Below are positions 1 to 11,198 of a stretch of 32,500 bases of DNA, in pieces. Each line of letters starts with the position of its first letter. The stretch's first letter is position 1. Made by a program: the position numbers and the translations under genes. Source of the stretch: Theodoxus fluviatilis (Eukaryota > Mollusca > Gastropoda > Cycloneritida > Neritidae); assembly GCA_034096865.1 (NCBI GenBank), contig JAWQFJ010028210.1:37011-69510 (forward strand), written 5' to 3'. A model generated the notes under the pieces. That model was not told where the DNA came from. It searched no databases and saw only the letters and a program-made list of their open reading frames with translations.

Positions 1-660
1 GTAGACCTTGCCTGTGTGTGGGATTGCTGTGTGCGTAGACATGCCTGTGTGTGGGGAATCATGCTGTGTGATAGACGCCTGTTGCCGTCGCCCATGCTGT
101 GGGATTGCTGAGTGTAGACTCTAGCCTAGTGTGTGGCCTGATTGCTAATGTGGCAGACGATGCAGTGAGTGTGGGAGTGCCTATGATGTACGACTGTAGT
201 CCTGTGTGCGCGGATTTGCTGGTGTGTCAGACTATGCCCTGTACTCGTGGGATTGTGTGTGTAGAACTTGCCTGTGCTAGGCTGGCGATTGCTGACTTGT
301 AGAGCGATGTGCCTGTGTGTGGGATTGTGTGTGTAGACATGCCTGTGTGTGGGACTTGCTGACTGTGAAGACTTAGCCTTGATGGTGTGGGCATTGCTGC
401 TCGAGATAGAACTTGCCTGTGTGTGGGATTGCTAAGATGCGTAGACATGCCCCACACTGCTGTGTCGGGATGTCGCGTGTGTGTAGACTTGCCTGTGTGC
501 GGGATCGACTGAGCGCAGACTTAGCCCTGTGTGTGGGGATGACTGTCGTGGTCCAGACTTGCCTGTGTGTGGGATTGGGCTGTGTGTAGACTTGCCTCGT
601 AGTGCTGGAGCATTGCTGATGCTGTAAGACTTGCCTGTGTGTGGGAGTGCTACGTGTAGA
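1..660. repeat. Degenerate left part of the 31-bp array
   Basis: The 31-bp unit is recognisable (TAGACTTGCC and GTGTGGGATTG recur), but spacing is irregular and many copies carry short insertions, for example around 125-300 and 370-410. From about 660 rightward the copies become almost perfect. Either this is the decayed margin of the array or it is unpolished sequence at a contig end. The insertion-heavy error type favours the second, but this cannot be settled here. Confidence 0.7.
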
Positions 661-3221
661 CTTGCCTGTGGGTGGGATTGCTATGTGTATACTTGCCTGT
701 GTGTGGGATTGCTGTGTGTAGACTTGCCTGTGTGTGGGATTGCTGTGTGTAGACTTGCCTGTGTGTGGGATTGCTGTGTGTAGACTTGCCTGTGTGTGGG
801 ATTGCTATGTGTAGACTTGCCTGTGTGTGGGATTGCTGTGTGTAGACTTGCCTGTGTGTGGGATTGCTATGTGTAGACTTGCCTGTGTGTGGGATTGCTG
901 TTGTGATTTTTCCTGTGTGTGGGATTGCTTGTGTAGACTTGCCTGTGTGTGGGATTGCTGTGTGTAGACTTGCCTGTGTGTGGGATTGCTGTGTGTAGAC
1001 TTGCCTGTGTGTGGGATTGCTATGTGTAGACTTGCCTGTGTGTGGGATTGCTATGTGTAGACTTGCCTGTGTGTGGCGATTGCTGTGTGTAGACTTGCCT
1101 GTGTGTGGGATTGCTGTGTGTAGACTTGCCTGTGTGTGGGATTGCTGTGTGTAGACTTGCCTGTGTGTGGGATTGCTATGTGTAGACTTGCCTGTGTGTG
1201 GGATTGCTGTGTGTAGACTTGCCTGTGTGTGGGATTGCTATGTGTAGACTTGCCTGTGTGTGGGATTGCTATGTGTAGACTTGCCTGTGTGTGGGATTGC
1301 TGTGTGTAGACTTGCCTGTGTGTGGGATTGCTGTGTGTAGACTTGCCTGTGTGTGGGATTGCTGTGTGTAGACTTGCCTGTGTGTGGGATTGCTGTGTGT
1401 AGACTTGCCTGTGTGTGGGATTGCTGTGTGTAGACTTGCCTGTGTGTGGGATTGCTGTGTGTAGACTTGCCTGTGTGTGGGATTGCTGTGTGTAGACTTG
1501 CCTGTGGTGGGATTGCTATGTGTAGACTTGCCTGTGTGTGGGATTGCTGTGTGTAGACTTGCCTGTGTGTGGGATTGCTATGTGTAGACTTGCCTGTGTG
1601 TGGGATTGCTATGTGTAGACTTGCCTGTGTGTGGGATTGCTGTGTGTAGACTTGCCTGTGTGTGGGATTGCTGTGTGTAGACTTGCCTGTGTGTGGGATT
1701 GCTATGTGTAGACTTGCCTGTGTGTGTGGATTGCTGTGTGTAGACTTGCCTGTGTGTGGGATTGCTATGTGTAGACTTGCCTGTGTGTGGGATTGCTATG
1801 TGTAGACTTGCCTGTGTGTGGGATTGCTATGTGTAGACTTGCCTGTGTGTGGGATTGCTGTGTGTAGACTTGCCTGTGTGTGGGATTGCTATGTGTAGAC
1901 TTGTCTGTGTGTGGGATTGCTGTGTGTAGACTTGCCTGTGTGTGGGATTGCTGTGTAGACTTGCCTGTGTGTGGGATTGCTTGTGTAGACTTGCCTGTGT
2001 GTGGGATTGCTGTGTGTAGACTTGTCTGTGTGTGGGATTGCTGTGTGTAGACTTGCCTGTGTGTGGGATTGCTGTGTGTAGACTTGCCTGTGTGTGGGAT
2101 TGCTGTGTGTAGACTTGTCCTGTGTGTGGGATTGCTGTGTGTAGACTTGCCTGTGTGTGGGATTGCTGTGTGTAGACTTGTCTGTGTGTGGGATTGCTGT
2201 GTGTAGACTTGCCTGTGTGGGATTGCTGATTTGTAGACTTTGCTGTGTGTGGGATTGCTGTGTGTAGACTTGCCTGTGTGTGGGATTGCTGTGTGTAGAC
2301 TTGCCTGTGTGTGGGATTGCTGTGTGTAGACTTGCCTGTGTGTGGGATTGCTATGTGTAGACTTGCCTGTGTGTGGGATTGCTGTGTGTAGACTTGCCTG
2401 TGTGGGATGCTTGTGTAGACTTGCTGTGTGGGATTGCTGTGTAGACTTGCCTGTGTGTGGGATTGCTGTGTGTAGACTTGCCTGTGTGTGGGATTGCTGT
2501 GTGTAGACTTGCCTGTGTGTGGGATTGCTATGTGTAGACTTGCCTGTGTGTGGGATTGCTGTGTGTAGACTTGCCTGTGTGTGGGATTGCTGTGTGTAGA
2601 CTTGCCTGTGTGTGGGATTGCTGTGTGTAGACTTGCCTGTGTGTGGGATTGCTGTGTGTAGACTTGCCTGTGTGTGGGATTGCTATGTGTAGACTTGCCT
2701 GTGTGTGGGATTGCTGTGTGATGCTGTAGACTTGCCTGTGTGTGGGATTGCTATGTGTAGACTTGCCTGTGTGTGGGATTGCTATGTGTAGACTTGCCTG
2801 TGTGTGGGATTGCTGTGTGTAGACTTGCCTGTGTGTGGGATTGCTGTGTGTAGACTTGTCTGTGTGTGGGATTGCTATGTGTAGACTTGCCTGTGTGTGG
2901 GATTGCTGTGTGTAGACTTGTCTGTGTGTGGGATTGCTGTGTGTAGACTTGTCTGTGTGTGGGATTGCTGTGTGTAGACTTGCCTGTGTGTGGGATTGCT
3001 GTGTGTAGACTTGCCTGTGTGTGGGATTGCTATGTGTAGACTTGCCTGTGTGTGGGATTGCTGTGTGTAGACTTGCCTGTGTGTGGGATTGCTGTGTGTA
3101 GACTTGCCTGTGTGGGATTCCTGTGTGAGACTTGCTGTGTGTGAGATTGCTTGTGTAGACTGCTGTGGGGTTGCTGTGTGTAGACTTGCCTGTGTGTGGG
3201 ATTGCTATGTGTATAGTTGAC

Positions 3222-5269
3222 TGTGTGTAGGATTGCTATGTGTAGACTTGCCTGTGTGTGGGATTGCTGTGTGTAGACTTGCCTGTGTGTGGGATTGCTA
3301 TGTCTAGACTTGTCTGTGTGTGGGATTGCTGTGTGTAGGCTTGCCTGTGTGTGGGATTGCTATGTCTAGACTTGTCTGTGTGTGGGATTGCTGTGTGTAG
3401 ACTTGCCTGTGTGTGGGATTGCTATGTCTAGACTTGCCTGTGTGTGGGATTGCTGTGTGTAGACTTGCCTGTGTGTGGGATTGCTGTATGTAGACTTGCC
3501 TGTGTGTGGGATTGCTGTGTGTAGACTTGCCTGTGTGTGGGATTGCTATGTCTAGACTTGTCTGTGTGTGGGATTGCTGTGTGTAGACTTGCCTGTGTGT
3601 GGGATTGCTATGTCTAGACTTGCTTGTGTGTGGGATTGCTGTGTGTAGACTTGCCTGTGTGTGGGATTGCTGTATGTAGACTTGCCTGTGTGTGGGATTG
3701 CTGTGTGTAGACTTGCCTGTGTGTGGGATTGCTGTGTGTAGACTTGCCTGTGTGTGGGATTGTTGTGTGTAGAGTTGTCTGTGTGTGGGATTGCTATGTG
3801 TAGAGTTGTCTGTGTGTGGGATTGCTATGTGTAGAGTTGCCTGTGTGTGGGATTGCTATGTGTAGACTTGCCTGTGTGTGGGATTGCTGTGTGTAGACTT
3901 GTCTGTGTGTGGGATTGCTATTTGTAGAGTTGCCTGTGTGTGGGATTGCTATGTGTAGACTTGTCTGTGTGTGGGATTGCTATGTCTAGACTTGTCTGTG
4001 TGTGGGATTGCTGTGTGTAGACTTGCCCGTGTGTGGGATTGCTATGTGTAGACTTGCCTGTGTGTGGGATTGCTGTGTGTAGACTTGCCTGTGTGTGGGA
4101 TTGCTGACTGTAGACTTGCCTGTGTGTGGGATTGCTGTGTGTAGAATTGTCTGTGTGTGGGATTGCTGTGTGTAGACTTGCCTGTGTGTGGGATTGCTGT
4201 GTGTAGACTTGCCTGTGTGTGGGATTGCTGTGTGTAGACTTGCCTGTGTGTGGGATTGCTATGTGTAGGCTTGCCTGTGTGTGGGATTGCTGTGTGTAGA
4301 CTTGCCTGTGTGTGGGATTGCTGTGTGTAGACTTGCCTGTGTGTGGGATTGCTGTGTGTAGATTTGCCTGTGTGTGGCATTGCTGTGTGTAGACTTGCCT
4401 GTGTGTGGGATTGCTGTGTGTAGACTTGCCTGTGTGTGGGATTGCTATGTGTAGACTTGCCTGTGTGTGGGATTGCTGTGTGTAGACTTGCCTGTGTGTG
4501 GGATTGCTATGTGTAGACTTGCCTGTGCGTGGGATTGCTGTATGTAGACTTGCCTGTGTGTGGGATTGCTGTGTGTAGACATGCCTGTGTGTGGGATTGC
4601 TGTGTGTAGACTTGCCTGTGAGTGCAATTGCTGTGTGTACACATGCCTGTGTGTGGGATTGCTGTGTGTAGACATGCCTGTGTGTGGGATTGCTATGTGT
4701 AGACTTGCCTGTGTGTGGGATTGCTGTGTGTAGAATTGTCTGTGTGTGGGATTGCTGTGTGTAGACTTGCCTGTGTGTGGGATTGCTGTGTGTAGACTTG
4801 CCTGTGTGTGGGATTGCTGTGTGTAGACTTGCCTGTGTGTGGGATTGCTATGTGTAGGCTTGCCTGTGTGTGGGATTGCTGTGTGTAGACTTGCCTGTGT
4901 GTGGGATTGCTGTGTGTAGACTTGCCTGTGTGTGGGATTGCTGTGTGTAGATTTGCCTGTGTGTGGCATTGCTGTGTGTAGACTTGCCTGTGTGTGGGAT
5001 TGCTGTGTGTAGACTTGCCTGTGTGTGGGATTGCTATGTGTAGACTTGCCTGTGTGTGGGATTGCTGTGTGTAGACTTGCCTGTGTGTGGGATTGCTATG
5101 TGTAGACTTGCCTGTGCGTGGGATTGCTGTATGTAGACTTGCCTGTGTGTGGGATTGCTGTGTGTAGACATGCCTGTGTGTGCAATTGCTGTGTGTACAC
5201 ATGCCTGTGAGTGCAATTGCTGTGTGTAGACATGCCTGTGTGTGGGATTGCTATGTGTAGACTTGCCTA
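3222..5269. repeat. Large duplicated block B, copy 1, within the 31-bp array
   Basis: This stretch recurs at about 7345-9421. Rare variants line up at a constant offset of 4123 (exactly 133 units): GTAGGATTG at 3228 and 7351, TTGTTGTG at 3761 and 7884, CTATTTGTAG at 3921 and 8044. A 2-bp deletion near 8264 changes the offset to 4121, and one extra unit near 9320 changes it to 4152. Confidence 0.85.
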
Positions 5270-6085
5270 TGTGTGGGATTGCTGTGTGTAGACTTGTCTG
5301 TGTGTGGGATTGCTGTGTGTAGACTTGCCTGTGTGTGAGATTGCTGGGTGTAGACTTGCCTGTGTGTGGGATTGCTGTGTGTAGACTTGCCTGTGTGTGG
5401 GATTGCTGTATGTAGACTTGCCTGTGTGTGGGATTGCTGTGTGTAGACTTGCCTGTGCGTGGGATTGCTGTGTGTAGACTTGCCTGTGTGTGGGATTGCT
5501 ATGTGTAGAGTTGCCTGTGTGTGGGATTGCTATGTGTAGACTTGCCTGTGTGTGGGATTGCTGTGTATAGACTTGCCCGTGTGTGGGATTGCTATGTCTA
5601 GACTTGTCTGTGTGTGGGATTGCTGTGTGTAGGCTTGCCTGTGTGTGGGATTGCTGTATGTAGACTTGCCTGTGTGTGGGATTGCTGTGTGTAGACTTGC
5701 CTGTGTGTGGGATTGCTGTGTGTAGACTTGCCTGTGTGTGGGATTGCTGTGTGTAGACTTGCCTGTGTGTGGGATTGCTGTGTGTAGACTTGCCTGTGTG
5801 TGGGATTGCTGTGTGTAGACTTGCCTGTGTGTGGGATTGCTATGTGTAGACTTGCCCCTGTGTGGGATTGCTATGTGTAGAGTTGCCTGTGTGTGGGATT
5901 GCTGTGTGTAGACTTGCCTGTGTGTGGGATTGCTATGTGTAGAGTTGCCTGTGTGTGGGGTTGCTGTGTGTAGACTTGCCTGTGTGTGGGATTGCTGTGT
6001 GTAGACTTGCCTGTGTGTGGGGTTGCTGTGTGTAGACTTGCCTGTGTGTGGGATTGCTGTGTGTAGACTTGCCTGTGTGTGGGAT
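5269..6085. repeat. Duplicated block C, copy 1, within the 31-bp array
   Basis: Matches about 10382-11198 at offset 5113. Shared rare variants are GCCCGTGTG (5575 and 10688), GCCCCTGTG (5854 and 10967) and two GGGGTTGCTG units (near 5960 and 6020; near 11073 and 11133). Confidence 0.8.
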
Positions 6086-7020
6086 TGCTGTGTGTAGACT
6101 TGCCTGTGAGTGCAATTGCTGTGTGTAGACATGCCTGTGTGTGGGATTGCTGTGTGTAGACTTGCCTGTGTGTGGGATTGCTGTGTGTAGACATGCCTGT
6201 GTGTGGGATTGCTGTGTGTAGACTTGCCTGTGAGTGCAATTGCTGTGTGTAGACATGCCTGTGTGTGGGATTGCTGTGTGTAGACTTGCCTGTGAGTGCA
6301 ATTGCTGTGTGTAGACATGCCTGTGTGTGGGATTGCTGTGTGTAGACTTGCCTGTGTGTGGGATTGCTGTGTGTAGATTTGCCTGTGTGTGGCATTGCTG
6401 TGTGTAGACTTGCCTGTGTGTGGGATTGCTGTGTGTAGACTTGCCTGTGTGTGGGATTGCTGTGTGTAGACTTGCCTGTGTGTGGGATTGCTGTGTGTAG
6501 ACTTGCCTGTGTGTGGGATTGCTGTGTGTAGATTTGCCTGTGTGTGGCATTGCTGTGTGTAGACTTGCCTGTGTGTGGGATTGCTGTGTGTAGACTTGCC
6601 TGTGTGTGGGATTGCTATGTGTAGACTTGCCTGTGTGTGGGATTGCTGTGTGTAGACTTGCCTGTGTGTGGGATTGCTATGTGTAGACTTGCCTGTGCGT
6701 GGGATTGCTGTATGTAGACTTGCCTGTGTGTGGGATTGCTGTGTGTAGACTTGCCTGTGTGTGGGATTGCTGTGTGTAGACTTGCCTGTGAGTGCAATTG
6801 CTGTGTGTAGACATGCCTGTGTGTGGGATTGCTGTGTGTAGACTTGCCTGTGTGTGGGATTGCTGTGTGTAGATTTGCCTGTGTGTGGCATTGCTATGTG
6901 TAGACTTGCCTGTGTGTGGGATTGCTGTGTGTAGACTTGCCTGTGTGTGGGATTGCTGTGTGTAGACTTGCCTGTGTGTGGGATTGCTATGTGTAGACTT
7001 GCCGATGTGTGGGATTGCTG
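6045..7020. repeat. Duplicated block D, copy 1, within the 31-bp array
   Basis: Matches about 9422-10397 at offset 3377. Shared landmarks are GAGTGCAATTG (6108 and 9485), the GTGTGGCATTG units and the unique GCCGATGTG (7001 and 10378). A few GAGTGCAAT versus GTGTGGGAT swaps between the copies look like patchy conversion. Confidence 0.8.
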
Positions 7021-7344
7021 TGTGTAGACTTGTCTGTGTGTGGGATTGCTATGTCTAGACTTGTCTGTGTGTGGGATTGCTGTGTGTAGACTTGCCTGTG
7101 CGTGGGATTGCTGTGTGTAGACTTGCCTGTGTGTGAGATTGCTATGTGTAGACTTGCCTGTGTGTGGGATTGCTATGTGCAGACTTGCCTGTGTGTGGGA
7201 TTGCTGTGTGTAGACTTGTCTGTGTGTGGGATTGCTGTGTGTAGACTTGTCTGTGTGTGAGATTGCTGTGTGTAGACTTGCCTGTGCGTGGGATTGCTGT
7301 GTGTAGACTTGTCTGTGTGTGGGATTGCTATGTGTAGAGTTGCC

Positions 7345-9421
7345 TGTGTGTAGGATTGCTATGTGTAGACTTGCCTGTGTGTGGGATTGCTGTGTGTAGA
7401 CTTGCCTGTGTGTGGGATTGCTATGTCTAGACTTGTCTGTGTGTGGGATTGCTGTGTGTAGGCTTGCCTGTGTGTGGGATTGCTATGTCTAGACTTGTCT
7501 GTGTGTGGGATTGCTGTGTGTAGACTTGCCTGTGTGTGGGATTGCTATGTCTAGACTTGCCTGTGTGTGGGATTGCTGTGTGTAGACTTGCCTGTGTGTG
7601 GGATTGCTGTATGTAGACTTGCCTGTGTGTGGGATTGCTGTGTGTAGACTTGCCTGTGTGTGGGATTGCTATGTCTAGACTTGTCTGTGTGTGGGATTGC
7701 TGTGTGTAGACTTGCCTGTGTGTGGGATTGCTATGTCTAGACTTGCTTGTGTGTGGGATTGCTGTGTGTAGACTTGCCTGTGTGTGGGATTGCTGTATGT
7801 AGACTTGCCTGTGTGTGGGATTGCTGTGTGTAGACTTGCCTGTGTGTGGGATTGCTGTGTGTAGACTTGCCTGTGTGTGGGATTGTTGTGTGTAGAGTTG
7901 TCTGTGTGTGGGATTGCTATGTGTAGAGTTGTCTGTGTGTGGGATTGCTATGTGTAGAGTTGCCTGTGTGTGGGATTGCTATGTGTAGACTTGCCTGTGT
8001 GTGGGATTGCTGTGTGTAGACTTGTCTGTGTGTGGGATTGCTATTTGTAGAGTTGCCTGTGTGTGGGATTGCTATGTGTAGACTTGTCTGTGTGTGGGAT
8101 TGCTATGTCTAGACTTGTCTGTGTGTGGGATTGCTGTGTGTAGACTTGCCCGTGTGTGGGATTGCTATGTGTAGACTTGCCTGTGTGTGGGATTGCTGTG
8201 TGTAGACTTGCCTGTGTGTGGGATTGCTGACTGTAGACTTGCCTGTGTGTGGGATTGCTGTGTGGAATTGTCTGTGTGTGGGATTGCTGTGTGTAGACTT
8301 GCCTGTGTGTGGGATTGCTGTGTGTAGACTTGCCTGTGTGTGGGATTGCTGTGTGTAGACTTGCCTGTGTGTGGGATTGCTATGTGTAGGCTTGCCTGTG
8401 TGTGGGATTGCTGTGTGTAGACTTGCCTGTGTGTGGGATTGCTGTGTGTAGACTTGCCTGTGTGTGGGATTGCTGTGTGTAGATTTGCCTGTGTGTGGCA
8501 TTGCTGTGTGTAGACTTGCCTGTGTGTGGGATTGCTGTGTGTAGACTTGCCTGTGTGTGGGATTGCTATGTGTAGACTTGCCTGTGTGTGGGATTGCTGT
8601 GTGTAGACTTGCCTGTGTGTGGGATTGCTATGTGTAGACTTGCCTGTGCGTGGGATTGCTGTATGTAGACTTGCCTGTGTGTGGGATTGCTGTGTGTAGA
8701 CATGCCTGTGTGTGGGATTGCTGTGTGTAGACTTGCCTGTGAGTGCAATTGCTGTGTGTACACATGCCTGTGTGTGGGATTGCTGTGTGTAGACATGCCT
8801 GTGTGTGGGATTGCTATGTGTAGACTTGCCTGTGTGTGGGATTGCTGTGTGTAGAATTGTCTGTGTGTGGGATTGCTGTGTGTAGACTTGCCTGTGTGTG
8901 GGATTGCTGTGTGTAGACTTGCCTGTGTGTGGGATTGCTGTGTGTAGACTTGCCTGTGTGTGGGATTGCTATGTGTAGGCTTGCCTGTGTGTGGGATTGC
9001 TGTGTGTAGACTTGCCTGTGTGTGGGATTGCTGTGTGTAGACTTGCCTGTGTGTGGGATTGCTGTGTGTAGATTTGCCTGTGTGTGGCATTGCTGTGTGT
9101 AGACTTGCCTGTGTGTGGGATTGCTGTGTGTAGACTTGCCTGTTTGTGAGATTGCTATGTGTAGACTTGCCTGTGTGTGGGATTGCTGTGTGTAGACTTG
9201 CCTGTGTGTGGGATTGCTATGTGTAGACTTGCCTGTGCGTGGGATTGCTGTATGTAGACTTGCCTGTGTGTGGGATTGCTGTGTGTAGACATGCCTGTGT
9301 GTGGGATTGCTGTGTGTAGACTTGCCTGTGAGTGCAATTGCTGTGTGTACACATGCCTGTGAGTGCAATTGCTGTGTGTAGACATGCCTGTGTGTGGGAT
9401 TGCTATGTGTAGACTTGCCTA
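7345..9421. repeat. Large duplicated block B, copy 2
   Basis: Second copy of the 3222-5269 block, nearly identical except for a 2-bp deletion near 8264 and one inserted 31-bp unit near 9320. It is followed directly by block D rather than block C. Confidence 0.85.
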
Positions 9422-10397
9422 TGTGTGGGATTGCTGTGTGTAGACTTGCCTGTGTGTGGGATTGCTGTGTGTAGACTTGCCTGTGAGTGCAATTGCTGTG
9501 TGTAGACATGCCTGTGTGTGGGATTGCTGTGTGTAGACTTGCCTGTGTGTGGGATTGCTGTGTGTAGACATGCCTGTGTGTGGGATTGCTGTGTGTAGAC
9601 TTGCCTGTGTGTGGGATTGCTGTGTGTAGACATGCCTGTGTGTGGGATTGCTGTGTGTAGACTTGCCTGTGAGTGCAATTGCTGTGTGTAGACATGCCTG
9701 TGTGTGGGATTGCTGTGTGTAGACTTGCCTGTGTGTGGGATTGCTGTGTGTAGATTTGCCTGTGTGTGGCATTGCTGTGTGTAGACTTGCCTGTGTGTGG
9801 GATTGCTGTGTGTAGACTTGCCTGTGTGTGGGATTGCTGTGTGTAGACTTGCCTGTGTGTGGGATTGCTGTGTGTAGACTTGCCTGTGTGTGGGATTGCT
9901 GTGTGTAGATTTGCCTGTGTGTGGCATTGCTGTGTGTAGACTTGCCTGTGTGTGGGATTGCTGTGTGTAGACTTGCCTGTGTGTGGGATTGCTATGTGTA
10001 GACTTGCCTGTGTGTGGGATTGCTGTGTGTAGACTTGCCTGTGTGTGGGATTGCTATGTGTAGACTTGCCTGTGCGTGGGATTGCTGTATGTAGACTTGC
10101 CTGTGTGTGGGATTGCTGTGTGTAGACTTGCCTGTGTGTGGGATTGCTGTGTGTAGACTTGCCTGTGAGTGCAATTGCTGTGTGTAGACATGCCTGTGTG
10201 TGGGATTGCTGTGTGTAGACTTGCCTGTGTGTGGGATTGCTGTGTGTAGATTTGCCTGTGTGTGGCATTGCTATGTGTAGACTTGCCTGTGTGTGGGATT
10301 GCTGTGTGTAGACTTGCCTGTGTGTGGGATTGCTGTGTGTAGACTTGCCTGTGTGTGGGATTGCTATGTGTAGACTTGCCGATGTGTGGGATTGCTG
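9422..10397. repeat. Duplicated block D, copy 2
   Basis: Second copy of the 6045-7020 block. It joins block B copy 2 on the left and block C copy 2 on the right, so C and D stand in the opposite order from the first set. Confidence 0.8.
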
Positions 10398-11198
10398 TGT
10401 GTAGACTTGTCTGTGTGTGGGATTGCTGTGTGTAGACTTGCCTGTGTGTGAGATTGCTGTGTGTAGACTTGCCTGTGTGTGGGATTGCTGTGTGTAGACT
10501 TGCCTGTGTGTGGGATTGCTGTATGTAGACTTGCCTGTGTGTGGGATTGCTGTGTGTAGACTTGCCTGTGCGTGGGATTGCTGTGTGTAGACTTGCCTGT
10601 GTGTGGGATTGCTATGTGTAGAGTTGCCTGTGTGTGGGATTGCTATGTGTAGACTTGCCTGTGTGTGGGATTGCTGTGTATAGACTTGCCCGTGTGTGGG
10701 ATTGCTATGTCTAGACTTGTCTGTGTGTGGGATTGCTGTGTGTAGGCTTGCCTGTGTGTGGGATTGCTGTATGTAGACTTGCCTGTGTGTGGGATTGCTG
10801 TGTGTAGACTTGCCTGTGTGTGGGATTGCTGTGTGTAGACTTGCCTGTGTGTGGGATTGCTGTGTGTAGACTTGCCTGTGTGTGGGATTGCTGTGTGAAG
10901 ACTTGCCTGTGTGTGGGATTGCTGTGTGTAGACTTGCCTGTGTGTGGGATTGCTATGTGTAGACTTGCCCCTGTGTGGGATTGCTATGTGTAGAGTTGCC
11001 TGTGTGTGGGATTGCTGTGTGTAGACTTGCCTGTGTGTGGGATTGCTATGTGTAGAGTTGCCTGTGTGTGGGGTTGCTGTGTGTAGACTTGCCTGTGTGT
11101 GGGATTGCTGTGTGTAGACTTGCCTGTGTGTGGGGTTGCTGTGTGTAGACTTGCCTGTGTGTGGGATTGCTGTGTGTAGACTTGCCTGTGTGTGGGAT
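10382..11198. repeat. Duplicated block C, copy 2
   Basis: Second copy of 5269-6085. The homology fades at about 11198, where the A/G variant pattern of following units stops matching the region after 6085. Confidence 0.8.
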
